A DNA stretch of 64,000 bases from Bacillota bacterium (GTDB taxonomy: Bacteria > Bacillota > Clostridia > Clostridiales > Clostridiaceae): contig JAEXLD010000017.1 in assembly GCA_023445445.1 (NCBI GenBank), positions 15,737-79,736 of the forward strand, in the 5' to 3' direction. Positions 34,568 to 42,507 of the stretch are shown here, piece after piece. The notes under the pieces are model-generated. The model had not been told where the DNA came from. It searched no databases and saw only the letters and a program-made list of their open reading frames with translations. The position numbers and the translations under genes are program-made. Position 1 is the first letter of the stretch, and the number at the start of each line of letters is the position of its first letter.

Positions 34568-35488
34568 CTATACCACCCCCAAAAGTTTCGCAATTAATGC
34601 CATTCTTACATACATTCCAAACTCTGCCTGTTTAAAGTAACAAGCTCTAATATCCTTGTCTACTTCTATATCTATTTCATTTACCCTTGGTAATGGATGA
34701 AGAATTATCATATCTTCTTTTGCAAGTTTCATCTTTTCCACATCCAATATATAGCTATACTTAAGTCTTAAATATTCTTCTTCATTAAAGAATCTTTCTT
34801 TTTGGATTCTAGTCATATATAGAATGTCTAATTCATTAATTACATCTTCTAATTTATCAACTTCTTTAAAGTCAATATTATTTTTCAGTAATATTTCCTC
34901 TCTTATATACTGTGGTATGGCTAATTCTTTCGGTGAAATTAATATAAATTTAGTTCCACTATACCTAGACATTGCTTTTATTAGTGAATGTACTGTTCTT
35001 CCATTTTTAAGATCACCACATATACCTATAGTGTGGTTTTCCAGACCATCTTTCAATGTTTGAATAGTCAAAAGATCTGTTAAAGTTTGAGTTGGATGTT
35101 GATGACCTCCATCACCAGCATTAATTATTGGAACTTTTGAATACATGCTAGCAAGTTTTGCTGACCCTTCCATAGGATGTCTCATTGCTATTATATCTGA
35201 ATAGATAGATACCATAGTAATAGTATCTGCTAAAGTTTCTCCCTTTGCAGTTGAACTTGAATTTGGTTCAGAGAATCCTAATATTTTACCTCCAAGCTTC
35301 ATCATAGCTGCTTCAAAACTAAATCTAGTTCTAGTGCTTGGCTCATAAAATAGTGTAGCTAATATCTTACCATTGCAAATTTGAGAATATTTTTTTGGAT
35401 TTGCTATAATTTGATGTGCTAAATCAAAGATTTCTTCTAATTCTTTCTTAGAAAAATCCATTGAATCAATTAAATGTTTATTTTTCAT
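34568..35488 (-). CDS. pyrB: Aspartate carbamoyltransferase catalytic subunit
   Basis: 306-aa enzyme joining carbamoyl phosphate and aspartate, the committed step. Carbamoyl-phosphate motif FYEPSTRTRFSFEAAMMKLGG, the 80s loop SSSTAKGETLADT, the HPTQTLTDLLTI aspartate site and HPLPRVNEI are all present. The start is ATG 35488 with AAGGAG seven bases upstream. An in-frame ATG at 35548 would add 20 residues, but it sits directly on the T-tract of the attenuator and is preceded by no ribosome site. First gene of pyrBICFKD. Confidence 0.96.
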   Translation of the reverse strand: MKNKHLIDSMDFSKKELEEIFDLAHQIIANPKKYSQICNGKILATLFYEPSTRTRFSFEAAMMKLGGKILGFSEPNSSSTAKGETLADTITMVSIYSDIIAMRHPMEGSAKLASMYSKVPIINAGDGGHQHPTQTLTDLLTIQTLKDGLENHTIGICGDLKNGRTVHSLIKAMSRYSGTKFILISPKELAIPQYIREEILLKNNIDFKEVDKLEDVINELDILYMTRIQKERFFNEEEYLRLKYSYILDVEKMKLAKEDMIILHPLPRVNEIDIEVDKDIRACYFKQAEFGMYVRMALIAKLLGVV

Positions 35489-35548
35489 ATTATCACTCCT
35501 TGTTAACATCTCTGTGTTAAATTTAAAGGTCTTACTACTTTTTGGCAT

Positions 35549-35575
35549 AAAAAAACTTCCTTTTAATAAAGGAAG
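35549..35575 (-). terminator. Attenuator terminator upstream of pyrB
   Basis: On the minus strand, stem CTTCCTTT/AAAGGAAG followed by seven T, located between the pyr promoter and pyrB. It is the terminator arm of the PyrR attenuator. Confidence 0.85.
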
Positions 35576-35655
35576 ACATAGTAAACATAAGTATTTAAAT
35601 ACTTTTAATCTCCCTTATTAATCTCACTGGATCAAGTTAAAGGTCATCTTTTCCA
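35550..35655 (-). promoter_or_regulatory. PyrR-dependent transcription attenuator (leader) of the pyr operon
   Basis: The leader holds a PyrR binding loop at 35619-35634: on the RNA, UGAUC-CAGUGA-GAUUA, a 5-bp stem (one G-U pair) with the hexaloop CNGNGA required by PyrR. Downstream is an intrinsic terminator (35549-35575). When UMP is high, PyrR stabilises this anti-antiterminator so that the terminator forms. PyrR itself is not in the window. Confidence 0.82.
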
Positions 35656-35657
35656 AT

Positions 35658-35686
35658 AGAATAACACTTATACTACTCATTGTCAA
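35658..35686 (-). promoter_or_regulatory. SigA promoter of the pyr operon
   Basis: On the minus strand, consensus TTGACA (35686-35681), 17 bp, TATTCT (35663-35658), placed just before the PyrR leader. Confidence 0.75.
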
Positions 35687-35704
35687 GAAACTATTTATAT
35701 ATAA

Positions 35705-35734
35705 GAATAGAGCAGTTTTTATACAGCTCTATTC
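35705..35734 (-). terminator. Terminator after the GH25-LysM gene
   Basis: Perfect 9-bp stem GAATAGAGC/GCTCTATTC, 12-nt loop, followed by TTATATAT on the minus strand; moderate. Confidence 0.55.
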
Positions 35735-35745
35735 AAAATTTACTA

Positions 35746-36906
35746 TTAAATTATTCTTAATACTTCTCCTGGATATATTAAATTTGGATTCCCTATTCCA
35801 TTTAAATTTACTATGGACTGATAGCTTACTCCATGAGTAGCAGCTATACTAGAGAGGGTATCTCCTGGTCTTACTGTATAATAAATCTTAGATTTATTAT
35901 CTCCATTTATTAATAAAACTTGCCCTGGATATATTAAATTTGGATTGCTTATTCCATTCATATTTGCTAAAACTTGATAACTAACTCCATATTTTGATGC
36001 TATTGAAGAAAGATTATCTCCTTGTTTTACAGTATAGTATACAGCACCATTATTTGAGGTATCTTTCTTTGATGCTTCTATCTTTAATACTTGTCCTGGA
36101 TATATTAAATTTGGATTACTTATTCCATTTAATTTTGCTATAGATTCATAAGTTGTTCCATATTTAACTGCTATTGAAGAAAGAGTATCCCCTTCTTTTA
36201 CTACATAATTAAATGTAGTAACTTCTATAGTATCTTTTTGATTTTCTTTTATACCACCATCATTACCACTATTATAGGCCCCATATCCATTCATACCCTT
36301 TTTCATTATTATAGAAGGATAATCTACTATCATATAGTTTTGATCACAAACTACACCAGCTACTTTATTAGATCTAATTAAATTTGTTTCCCCTCCAAAT
36401 TGCCACATTCCATAAGGTCCCTTATAGGTGCATTCAGTAGACCATTGGGCAACCCATATAGAATAATCTATTCTTATATTTTCAATTAAATAGCTCTCAA
36501 GAAATGACTTGCTAGAGTAAACTCCTACAAAATATCCCTTGTCCTCAAGGTAATCTAGCCAAGCTTTTGTTAAACTTGAAACTTGATTTTTGCTAAGGTT
36601 TTTCTGAACACTATCTTCTACATCAAAATAAATAGGAAGTTCAAATTTCTTATTCTTTAACACATTATCTTCTAAAAACTTTGCTTCTGCTATAGCCTCT
36701 TCTACTGTTGTAGCCATACTATATTGATATACTCCTATCTTTAATCCAACAGCTCTAGCATTTTTATAATATTCTTCAAATCTATTATCTTTACTTCTAT
36801 TGTAAGCACCTCTAATTATAGCAAATTTAACGCCTTCATCCACAGCTTGCTTAAAGTTGAAATCTCCTTGCCAAGTGCTTACATCTATCCCAAATGTTCC
36901 AACCAC
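35746..36906 (-). CDS. GH25 family lysozyme with three C-terminal LysM domains
   Basis: 386-aa peptidoglycan muramidase. Residues ~3-190 form a GH25 domain (GIDVSTWQGDFNF, FAIIRGAYN, PIYFDVEDS with the catalytic Asp/Glu, WVAQWS). A linker follows, then three LysM repeats of ~44 residues, each ending NPNLIYPGQVL or a close variant. No signal peptide is visible, so export would need lysis, a holin or a non-classical route; mother-cell lysis or spore use is possible. A GTG at 36906, nine bases after GAGGTG, is the likelier start. An in-frame GTG at 36918 is part of that site. LysM copies are also repeated at DNA level. Confidence 0.88.
   Translation of the reverse strand: MVGTFGIDVSTWQGDFNFKQAVDEGVKFAIIRGAYNRSKDNRFEEYYKNARAVGLKIGVYQYSMATTVEEAIAEAKFLEDNVLKNKKFELPIYFDVEDSVQKNLSKNQVSSLTKAWLDYLEDKGYFVGVYSSKSFLESYLIENIRIDYSIWVAQWSTECTYKGPYGMWQFGGETNLIRSNKVAGVVCDQNYMIVDYPSIIMKKGMNGYGAYNSGNDGGIKENQKDTIEVTTFNYVVKEGDTLSSIAVKYGTTYESIAKLNGISNPNLIYPGQVLKIEASKKDTSNNGAVYYTVKQGDNLSSIASKYGVSYQVLANMNGISNPNLIYPGQVLLINGDNKSKIYYTVRPGDTLSSIAATHGVSYQSIVNLNGIGNPNLIYPGEVLRII
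35768..36117. repeat. Three LysM-coding direct repeats
   Basis: The same 23-bp sequence, beginning CCTGGATATATTAAATTTGG on the plus strand, occurs exactly at 35768-35790, 35924-35946 and 36095-36117 (spacing 156 and 171 bp). It encodes the NPNLIYPG part of each LysM. Recent internal duplication or gene conversion is the likely cause. Confidence 0.8.
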
Positions 36907-37024
36907 TTTATATCTCACCTCTAATTATTAGATTTTATCTTTTGATATATCTCCTCTTACTATTTATTATATTAGTATCAAGTTATTATGTTATAAATTC
37001 TTTAGTTTATTTTATATATAAAAA

Positions 37025-37049
37025 AGAGTGTCAATCTTTCTGACACTCT
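37025..37049 (-). terminator. Terminator after the beta-lactamase-like gene
   Basis: Perfect 9-bp stem AGAGTGTCA/TGACACTCT followed by TTTTTTATAT on the minus strand, 33 bp after the stop. Confidence 0.8.
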
Positions 37050-37081
37050 GCATAATTTCATTAATATTTACTTTTTTTACT

Positions 37082-37861
37082 TCAATGCCAATTATTCATT
37101 ACTTCATCCCACATCATTTTACCACATTTAGCAAGTGTAACTGTTCCATATACACTATTAGGTATTCCCATTGATAAAACTGTAAAAGAGAAGTTTCCTT
37201 TTGGTAGTCTTATTAACTCTGTATCATTTTCCACTCCAGTTTTGTCTCCAGTTTTGCTTGAAATTTCATATTTTAAATCATCTGGAATATATAAAGCTAA
37301 TTTATTTTTAATTTGCTGTCTAGTTAATATATCAATTAGCATTTGGCTATCTTCTTTATTTAAAAATGTTCCATTATATAAATGTTTCCATACTTGAGCC
37401 AAATCATAAGCAGAAGTCATATTTTCAACTTCATCCTTTGAATTTCTCTCATCAGTAGTTTTTCTATTTAATACAGTATTTTTTAAACCCATTCTTTTTA
37501 TATCATTATTAATATTTTCAATTCCAAGTATATCAATTATTTTATTAGCAGCAGTATTATCGCTTTGAATTAACATTGCAACTAACAATTCAAAAACAGT
37601 ATATTCTCTCTCATTAAATTCATGAATTATTCCTGTTCCATATACTTTATCTTTGCTATCAATTTTAATTTTGTCTAAAAAATTTATCTTCTTATCTTCT
37701 TCAGCTTTTATTAAAGATACTGCTATAGGCAACTTCATACAACCCGCCGCCGTCATTTGAACGTTTTCATTATAGGCGTAAATATAACCACTTTTCAAAT
37801 CTTCGAAAAAAAATCCATATGTTCCAATTCTTGATTCTAAATATTTCTTTATCTCTTTCAT
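37082..37861 (-). CDS. Class A beta-lactamase-fold protein lacking the active-site serine
   Basis: 259-aa protein of the class A beta-lactamase/PBP-like serine hydrolase fold. The SDN loop (S100-D101-N102) and the KTG motif (SSKTGDKTG) are present. The SxxK motif, which should read like ASTFKLP, is AAGCMKLP (G40-C41-M42-K43), so the Lys remains but Gly replaces the nucleophile and Cys is next to it. It has no signal peptide, so it is cytoplasmic or non-classically exported. Resistance to beta-lactams is therefore unlikely; a binding role or a Cys-based reaction is possible. The codons ACG-GCG-GCG-GGT around the motif are unusually GC-rich for this genome. The start is ATG behind GGAGGG. Confidence 0.82.
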   Translation of the reverse strand: MKEIKKYLESRIGTYGFFFEDLKSGYIYAYNENVQMTAAGCMKLPIAVSLIKAEEDKKINFLDKIKIDSKDKVYGTGIIHEFNEREYTVFELLVAMLIQSDNTAANKIIDILGIENINNDIKRMGLKNTVLNRKTTDERNSKDEVENMTSAYDLAQVWKHLYNGTFLNKEDSQMLIDILTRQQIKNKLALYIPDDLKYEISSKTGDKTGVENDTELIRLPKGNFSFTVLSMGIPNSVYGTVTLAKCGKMMWDEVMNNWH

Positions 37862-37957
37862 AATACCCTCCAGCTTTCTTACTGTATTCTCTGCCTATTC
37901 TGATTATACCATATTGTCAGAAAATTTTGAAGTATTCACCAAAAAAATTTAAAGTAA

Positions 37958-37984
37958 AAGTGGTGAAGTAAATCTCCACCACTT
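37958..37984 (-). terminator. Terminator after pfkA
   Basis: Perfect 8-bp stem AAGTGGTG/CACCACTT, 11-nt loop, with TTTTACTTTAAATTTTT on the minus strand. Confidence 0.7.
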
Positions 37985-37992
37985 ATAATTCC

Positions 37993-39093
37993 CTAATCAG
38001 CAAAAGAAATACCTACTTTTTTTGCCACCTTAACTAATTCTCCATCAGGATCAACTAGCTTTGATTTTTGGCCAATAACATTTTCTAAGCTATCACTTGA
38101 GATTTTACCATCTTTTAAAGAAACCATTTCACCAAATTTTCCTTCATTTATTAATTCAACAGCTGCTACTCCATATCTAGTTGAAAGAATTCTATCATAT
38201 GTTGATGTTGTTCCTCCTCTTTGTATGTGTCCAAGAACTGTACATCTAACTTCTTTTCCTGGTAAAAGTTTTTCTAAATCATCTGCTACCTTATTACCTA
38301 TGCCACCTAATCTAATTGGATCTGGACTATCAGCAACTATTTTAGCTACTACTACCTCCCCGTCTTTTGGCTTAGCCCCTTCAGCAACTACAATTATGCT
38401 AAATTGTCTTCCTTCAGCTTCACGAGCCTTAATTTTATCTACAATCTTATTTATATCATATGGAATTTCAGGTAACAATATTACATTAGCAGAACCAGCT
38501 ATTCCTGATTCTAATGCAATCCAACCTGCTCCTCTTCCCATAACTTCACAAACCATAACTCTATGATGAGATTCTGCTGTTGTATGTAACCTATCTAAAG
38601 CTTCAGTTGCTACATCAATAGCTGTATTAAATCCAAATGTAACATCTGTAGATGCTAAATCATTATCTATAGTTTTAGGCACTCCTATAACCTTTACACC
38701 TTTTCTTGCAAAATCTCTTGCTGATGTTAAAGTACCATCGCCACCAATTACTACTAATACATCTACACCTTCTTTTTTTAAATTTTCAACAGCAACATCA
38801 GACACATCCTTTTTAACCATAACGCCATTTTCTTCAACTAAATAATCAAATAGGTTGTCTTTATTTGAACTATATAATATAGTACCACCCTTATTCAGAA
38901 TCCCTGAAACGGTATCTAAAGTTAGAGGTACATAATCATTATTGTACAATCCTCTATAACCAAACTTATACCCTATTACTTCCATTCCATAATTTAATAT
39001 CGCTGTTTTTGTTACGGCTCTTATTACTGCATTTAACCCAGGGCAATCTCCCCCACCAGTTAATAATGCTATTTTTTTTATTTGTTGTACCAT
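37993..39093 (-). CDS. pfkA: 6-phosphofructokinase, mixed-type (G/K signature)
   Basis: 366-aa phosphofructokinase, cytosolic, committing fructose 6-phosphate to glycolysis. Motifs: GGGDCPGLNAVIR near the N-terminus, GGDGT at 117-121, PKTIDND at 139-145 (catalytic Asp), VMGRGAGWIAL and GHIQRGG. Gly at the position called 104 in E. coli favours ATP. Lys at position 124 is typical of PPi-dependent and group III enzymes rather than of the usual ~320-aa ATP-PFK with PGTIDND. The phosphoryl donor thus cannot be assigned from sequence. It is monocistronic, without the pyk neighbour common in Firmicutes, so a second pfkA probably exists. The start is ATG behind GGGGG. Confidence 0.9.
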   Translation of the reverse strand: MVQQIKKIALLTGGGDCPGLNAVIRAVTKTAILNYGMEVIGYKFGYRGLYNNDYVPLTLDTVSGILNKGGTILYSSNKDNLFDYLVEENGVMVKKDVSDVAVENLKKEGVDVLVVIGGDGTLTSARDFARKGVKVIGVPKTIDNDLASTDVTFGFNTAIDVATEALDRLHTTAESHHRVMVCEVMGRGAGWIALESGIAGSANVILLPEIPYDINKIVDKIKAREAEGRQFSIIVVAEGAKPKDGEVVVAKIVADSPDPIRLGGIGNKVADDLEKLLPGKEVRCTVLGHIQRGGTTSTYDRILSTRYGVAAVELINEGKFGEMVSLKDGKISSDSLENVIGQKSKLVDPDGELVKVAKKVGISFAD

Positions 39094-39407
39094 AAAAATT
39101 CCCCCTACCCATTTAGTTACTTTTAAAATTGACTATACTTTTTAAATTTTCTGTGAATTTCACGCAAAAAAAATTATTACGTTAAATTTTCACTTTGTAA
39201 TTATTTACAGACCGTGATTTTCTTATCATAAATATAATATCATAAAGATAATTTACTGAAAAGTATAATTATTCATATTTTGAATTTTTTTTTATTTAGG
39301 TAAAATTATACTATGAATTCATAATAATGTATAATTAAATAAACCTACAAATATTTATTGTACATTATTCATTAATTATATTATTACTATTCTATTAAGG
39401 AGGTATT
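39094..39407. other. Divergent promoter region between pfkA and the coiled-coil gene
   Basis: 314 bp, very AT-rich. For the rightward gene I see TTATAC-18 bp-TATAAT (39306-39311 and 39330-39335). Toward pfkA there is an interrupted palindrome GTGAATTTCAC (39153-39163). A wide inverted repeat AATAATGTA ... TACATTATT flanks 39323-39368. No RNA element or short gene is recognisable. Confidence 0.4.
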
Positions 39408-40340
39408 ATGAATAACATTAACGAAGAATTTATAAAGATTGAATTAGAACGCAGTAAGAAAAAAAAGTTAAATGCTAAACTTATAGCTACAGAGAATGAA
39501 ATTAATAAAGCTGAAAAAATCTTTCAAGAATTAAAAATTAAATTATCTAAAGAAAAAAAAGATGTAGATAAACTTGAATCTTTCACTTTATCCTATATTT
39601 ATTTTAAAATGAAGGGTAATATAGATGAAAAAATCTCTAAAGAAAAATTTGAATTTTTAGAAGCTCAAGCAAAATATATTGAATGTGAAGATTACTTAAA
39701 AAGATTATTACTTAATAAAAAGGAAATATTAAATGAACTATCAAAGTTAGGAGATTTAGATTTAAAATATAACGATTTATTAAACAAATCTTCTGAATAT
39801 ATTTTAAGCTTAAATAATGATAAGAGCAAAAGTGTATTGAAAATATTAGAAAAAATTAGAATTGTATCCATAGAAAAAAAAGAAATTCAAGAAGCCTTAT
39901 TTGAAGGAGATAAACTTATACCATATATAGATAATGCTATATCAGCTTTAAATAGCGCAAAAAATTGGGGTGTTTACGATATGCTAGGTGGAGATTTAAT
40001 AGCCACTATGGCAAAAAGGTCAAAGATGAATGATGCCTCAGATGCACTAAACTCTATAAAAGTAATGCTTAGCAAATATAATTCTGAATTAAATGATTTA
40101 AGCGAAGATATAAGTGTTTCTTTAAGCCTAGATGGTTTCTCAGGATTTATGGATTATTTCTTCGATAACTTTTTTACAGATTATTTTATTCAAGGTAAAA
40201 TTAATTCTGCCCTAGATTCATCCATTAATTTAAAAAACAAGGTTAATAACATACAATTTAAATTAACAAATAAACTTAAATCCTATGAAGATGAATTAAG
40301 AAGCTTGAAGTTAAAACTAGAAGAAGAAATAAAAAAATAA
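39408..40340 (+). CDS. Coiled-coil protein of unknown function
   Basis: 310-aa soluble, Lys/Glu/Leu-rich protein. Residues ~5-135 and ~275-310 are predicted coiled coils. The centre (about 175-205) carries a compact conserved-looking segment, NWGVYDMLGGDLIATMAKRSKMNDA, followed by a hydrophobic stretch around FSGFMDYFFDNFFTDYF (residues ~240-260) that may insert in a membrane or a partner. No signal peptide. I recall similar uncharacterised Firmicute proteins with a [NK]WG..D..GGG.I....K.S..D.A motif but know no function. The start is ATG behind AAGGAGG. It is monocistronic and convergent with uppP. Confidence 0.85.
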   Translation: MNNINEEFIKIELERSKKKKLNAKLIATENEINKAEKIFQELKIKLSKEKKDVDKLESFTLSYIYFKMKGNIDEKISKEKFEFLEAQAKYIECEDYLKRLLLNKKEILNELSKLGDLDLKYNDLLNKSSEYILSLNNDKSKSVLKILEKIRIVSIEKKEIQEALFEGDKLIPYIDNAISALNSAKNWGVYDMLGGDLIATMAKRSKMNDASDALNSIKVMLSKYNSELNDLSEDISVSLSLDGFSGFMDYFFDNFFTDYFIQGKINSALDSSINLKNKVNNIQFKLTNKLKSYEDELRSLKLKLEEEIKK

Positions 40341-40360
40341 AAACAGGATAATCCTGTTTT
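40338..40360. terminator. Bidirectional terminator between the coiled-coil gene and uppP
   Basis: Perfect stem AAAAACAGGA/TCCTGTTTTT with a 3-nt loop; A-run on the left and T-run on the right allow both directions. Confidence 0.85.
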
Positions 40361-40368
40361 TATTTTTA

Positions 40369-41259
40369 CTATGTTAGTGATACTATTCCTGCAACTGATA
40401 ATGCAAATAAAACTATACCTGCAACAACTCTGTAAATAGCAAATATTCTCATTGGTTTCTTCTTTAAGTAACTTACAAACATATCCATAACAATTATTGA
40501 TACTATAAATGCTACAATAAATCCTAATATTAATGCCACAGTATAGGTTGAGTTCATTATTGAAAAATCAAAATGTAATAAATCCATTGCAGATGATCCA
40601 ACCATAGCTGGTACAGCTAAGAAAAATGAAAACTCAGCAGCTACTGGTGTTGAAAGTCCTGCAACCCAGCCTCCCATTATAGTAGAAGCACTTCTTGACA
40701 TTCCTGGCCACATTGATAAAACTTGGAATAATCCTACCTTAATTGATTGAATTGGTGTTATATCAAATACATCATTAGTAGGCATCTTTCCTTTTCTTTT
40801 AGAAATTTTATTTCTAAACATGTTTTCAATAACTATTAATAATATACCACCTACTATAAATCCAATAACTACTGCACCAGGCTTAAATTTTTCTTTAATT
40901 TTATCATATAAAGTTAATCCTACTATTAAAGCTGGAATAGAACCAATTATTATATTTATTCCAAACTTAAATCCTTTTTCTCCTTTTTTCCCACCAGAAA
41001 AAATAAATGTGAAGAATTCTACAACTGCTCCCCAAAGTTTATTCCAATACAATACTACAACTGCTAAAATTGCACCAAGTTGTATAACAACTTCAAACAT
41101 TTTAGCAAATTCTTCTGCTCCAGGAGCCCCTGTTCTAAATCCAATTAAACTTCCAACTAAAATCATATGACCTGTTGATGATACCGGTACAAACTCCGTT
41201 AGACCTTCTACTATTGCTATTACAATAGCTTTAAGTATATAAATAAAATCTAAACCCAT
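40369..41259 (-). CDS. uppP: Undecaprenyl-diphosphatase UppP/BacA
   Basis: 296-aa polytopic membrane enzyme that dephosphorylates undecaprenyl pyrophosphate to recycle the lipid carrier for wall synthesis; overproduction gives bacitracin resistance in other species. EGLTEFVPVSSTGHMILVG holds the catalytic Glu/Ser region and FQVLSMWPGMSRSASTIMGG the second active-site motif with the Arg. About eight membrane segments, normal length. The start is ATG behind GGGAGG. Confidence 0.96.
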   Translation of the reverse strand: MGLDFIYILKAIVIAIVEGLTEFVPVSSTGHMILVGSLIGFRTGAPGAEEFAKMFEVVIQLGAILAVVVLYWNKLWGAVVEFFTFIFSGGKKGEKGFKFGINIIIGSIPALIVGLTLYDKIKEKFKPGAVVIGFIVGGILLIVIENMFRNKISKRKGKMPTNDVFDITPIQSIKVGLFQVLSMWPGMSRSASTIMGGWVAGLSTPVAAEFSFFLAVPAMVGSSAMDLLHFDFSIMNSTYTVALILGFIVAFIVSIIVMDMFVSYLKKKPMRIFAIYRVVAGIVLFALSVAGIVSLT

Positions 41260-41349
41260 TACCTTTCCTCCCTTATGTCTTCTAATGCAACAAGTTTTAT
41301 TATACCTTCATATATAAATACTGTCTATTCCTTAAATCTTAAAAATTTA

Positions 41350-42447
41350 TTATTTAAAATTTACCTCAATCTTACTTATTATATCTGCTCCATTTAACGA
41401 AAGTTCTATACTATTACTTCCTTCTATAAGGTTTATGTCTTTATAGTTTTTAACCTTTGTAAATTCGCCATTATTTTCTCTAATATAATATTCATCAAGA
41501 ATCTTACCATCTTTAAAAGCACCTATTATATAAGCTTCTTTATTTTCTTCATTTCCACTACTATTTTCCTGCTTTTTCATTAAAATTATATATGCTTTTT
41601 CATCTTGACTATTAACATCTTCAATAGGATTTTTATTCATTAGATCTTTATTTTCTGTAAATATAGTTGGAGGTAAAGAACTTCCCTTAAATTTAAGACT
41701 GATATCATTTTTATCTTTTACATATGTTATATAACTATTGCTTTTTGACATATCTGATGTATTATCTATGCTTATAGTATATGTATATAAAACCTTCTTT
41801 AGCATAGGAATATAATCACTTCTATCACTATTACCAGTATAGTTCAAATTTCTTATATCCATATTTAATAATTCCATAGCACTACATGGGAAGCTATTAT
41901 TATCGAAATACCCCTTATCTATAAAATCAATCATTATCCACTTATTATATTCTTTGCTCCAATACTCAACTACATAATAGGATTTTTCTTTATTAAAACT
42001 AGTATTAAGTCTTTTAAATTCACCCAATCTAGCTGTATATCCAAGACTTTGCAAAACATCCCTATAGACTATTCCTAAATCTCTTGCCGATGCTTTTTTA
42101 GTTTCTGCCTTATCTTTTAAAATATCAAAGCCATTAATTCTATTTGTGCTTTGAATATCATCAAAAGTAATAACTTCATTAAGTATAGTAATGACGCTTA
42201 TAGCCTTTTTTAGATTATCTTTCTCATTCCCTATCTTTTCTTCTACATTATTAGTTTGTTTTAATATACTTACTTTTTTATCATCTTCATCACTATAAAA
42301 AAACTGTATATTATTTTCATTATATATATTTTCCCAAGAAGTAACAGTTAATCCTTCTTTATATTTATTCTTATAAATATAAAGAAATCCAATAGTTATA
42401 ATTAATAAAACCAAAATAATTTTAATTATTTTCTTAGTACCTTTCAT
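41350..42447 (-). CDS. Membrane-anchored, catalytically dead transglutaminase-like protein
   Basis: 365-aa protein. One N-terminal membrane segment (residues ~6-25) precedes an extracytoplasmic region. Residues ~118-180 align with the transglutaminase-like core: ARDLGIVYRDVLQSLGYTAR matches the usual C-R-D-...-LGIPAR pattern, but A121 replaces the catalytic Cys, Y157 replaces the His, and only D174 of the triad stays. The rest (residues ~200-365) looks like a beta-rich binding domain. The fold probably serves binding rather than catalysis. The start is ATG 42447 behind GGAGG; an in-frame TTG at 42459 overlaps that site. A hairpin separates it from the TPR gene upstream. Confidence 0.65.
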   Translation of the reverse strand: MKGTKKIIKIILVLLIITIGFLYIYKNKYKEGLTVTSWENIYNENNIQFFYSDEDDKKVSILKQTNNVEEKIGNEKDNLKKAISVITILNEVITFDDIQSTNRINGFDILKDKAETKKASARDLGIVYRDVLQSLGYTARLGEFKRLNTSFNKEKSYYVVEYWSKEYNKWIMIDFIDKGYFDNNSFPCSAMELLNMDIRNLNYTGNSDRSDYIPMLKKVLYTYTISIDNTSDMSKSNSYITYVKDKNDISLKFKGSSLPPTIFTENKDLMNKNPIEDVNSQDEKAYIILMKKQENSSGNEENKEAYIIGAFKDGKILDEYYIRENNGEFTKVKNYKDINLIEGSNSIELSLNGADIISKIEVNFK

Positions 42448-42485
42448 ATATCCTCCCAAAACATCTAAATGATTTTTATTATAAA

Positions 42486-42507
42486 AAAAGTGCTAAATAG
42501 CACTTTT
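42486..42507 (-). terminator. Terminator at the 3' end of the TPR gene
   Basis: Perfect 9-bp stem AAAAGTGCT/AGCACTTTT with a 4-nt loop, followed by TTTATAATAAAAA on the minus strand. It overlaps the stop codon of the gene at 42506-44350. Confidence 0.7.

Noticed and set aside
35489..35548. 20-residue N-terminal extension of PyrB
   Set aside because: The upstream ATG sits at the end of the attenuator T-tract without a ribosome site, whereas AAGGAG precedes the ATG at 35488 at good distance.
35768..36117. CRISPR-like spaced repeats
   Set aside because: The three identical segments are coding DNA of LysM domains with 150-170 bp spacing and no spacer-repeat pattern.
37082..37861. Beta-lactam resistance gene
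   Set aside because: The nucleophile Ser is missing and there is no signal peptide, so a standard beta-lactamase role is not supported.
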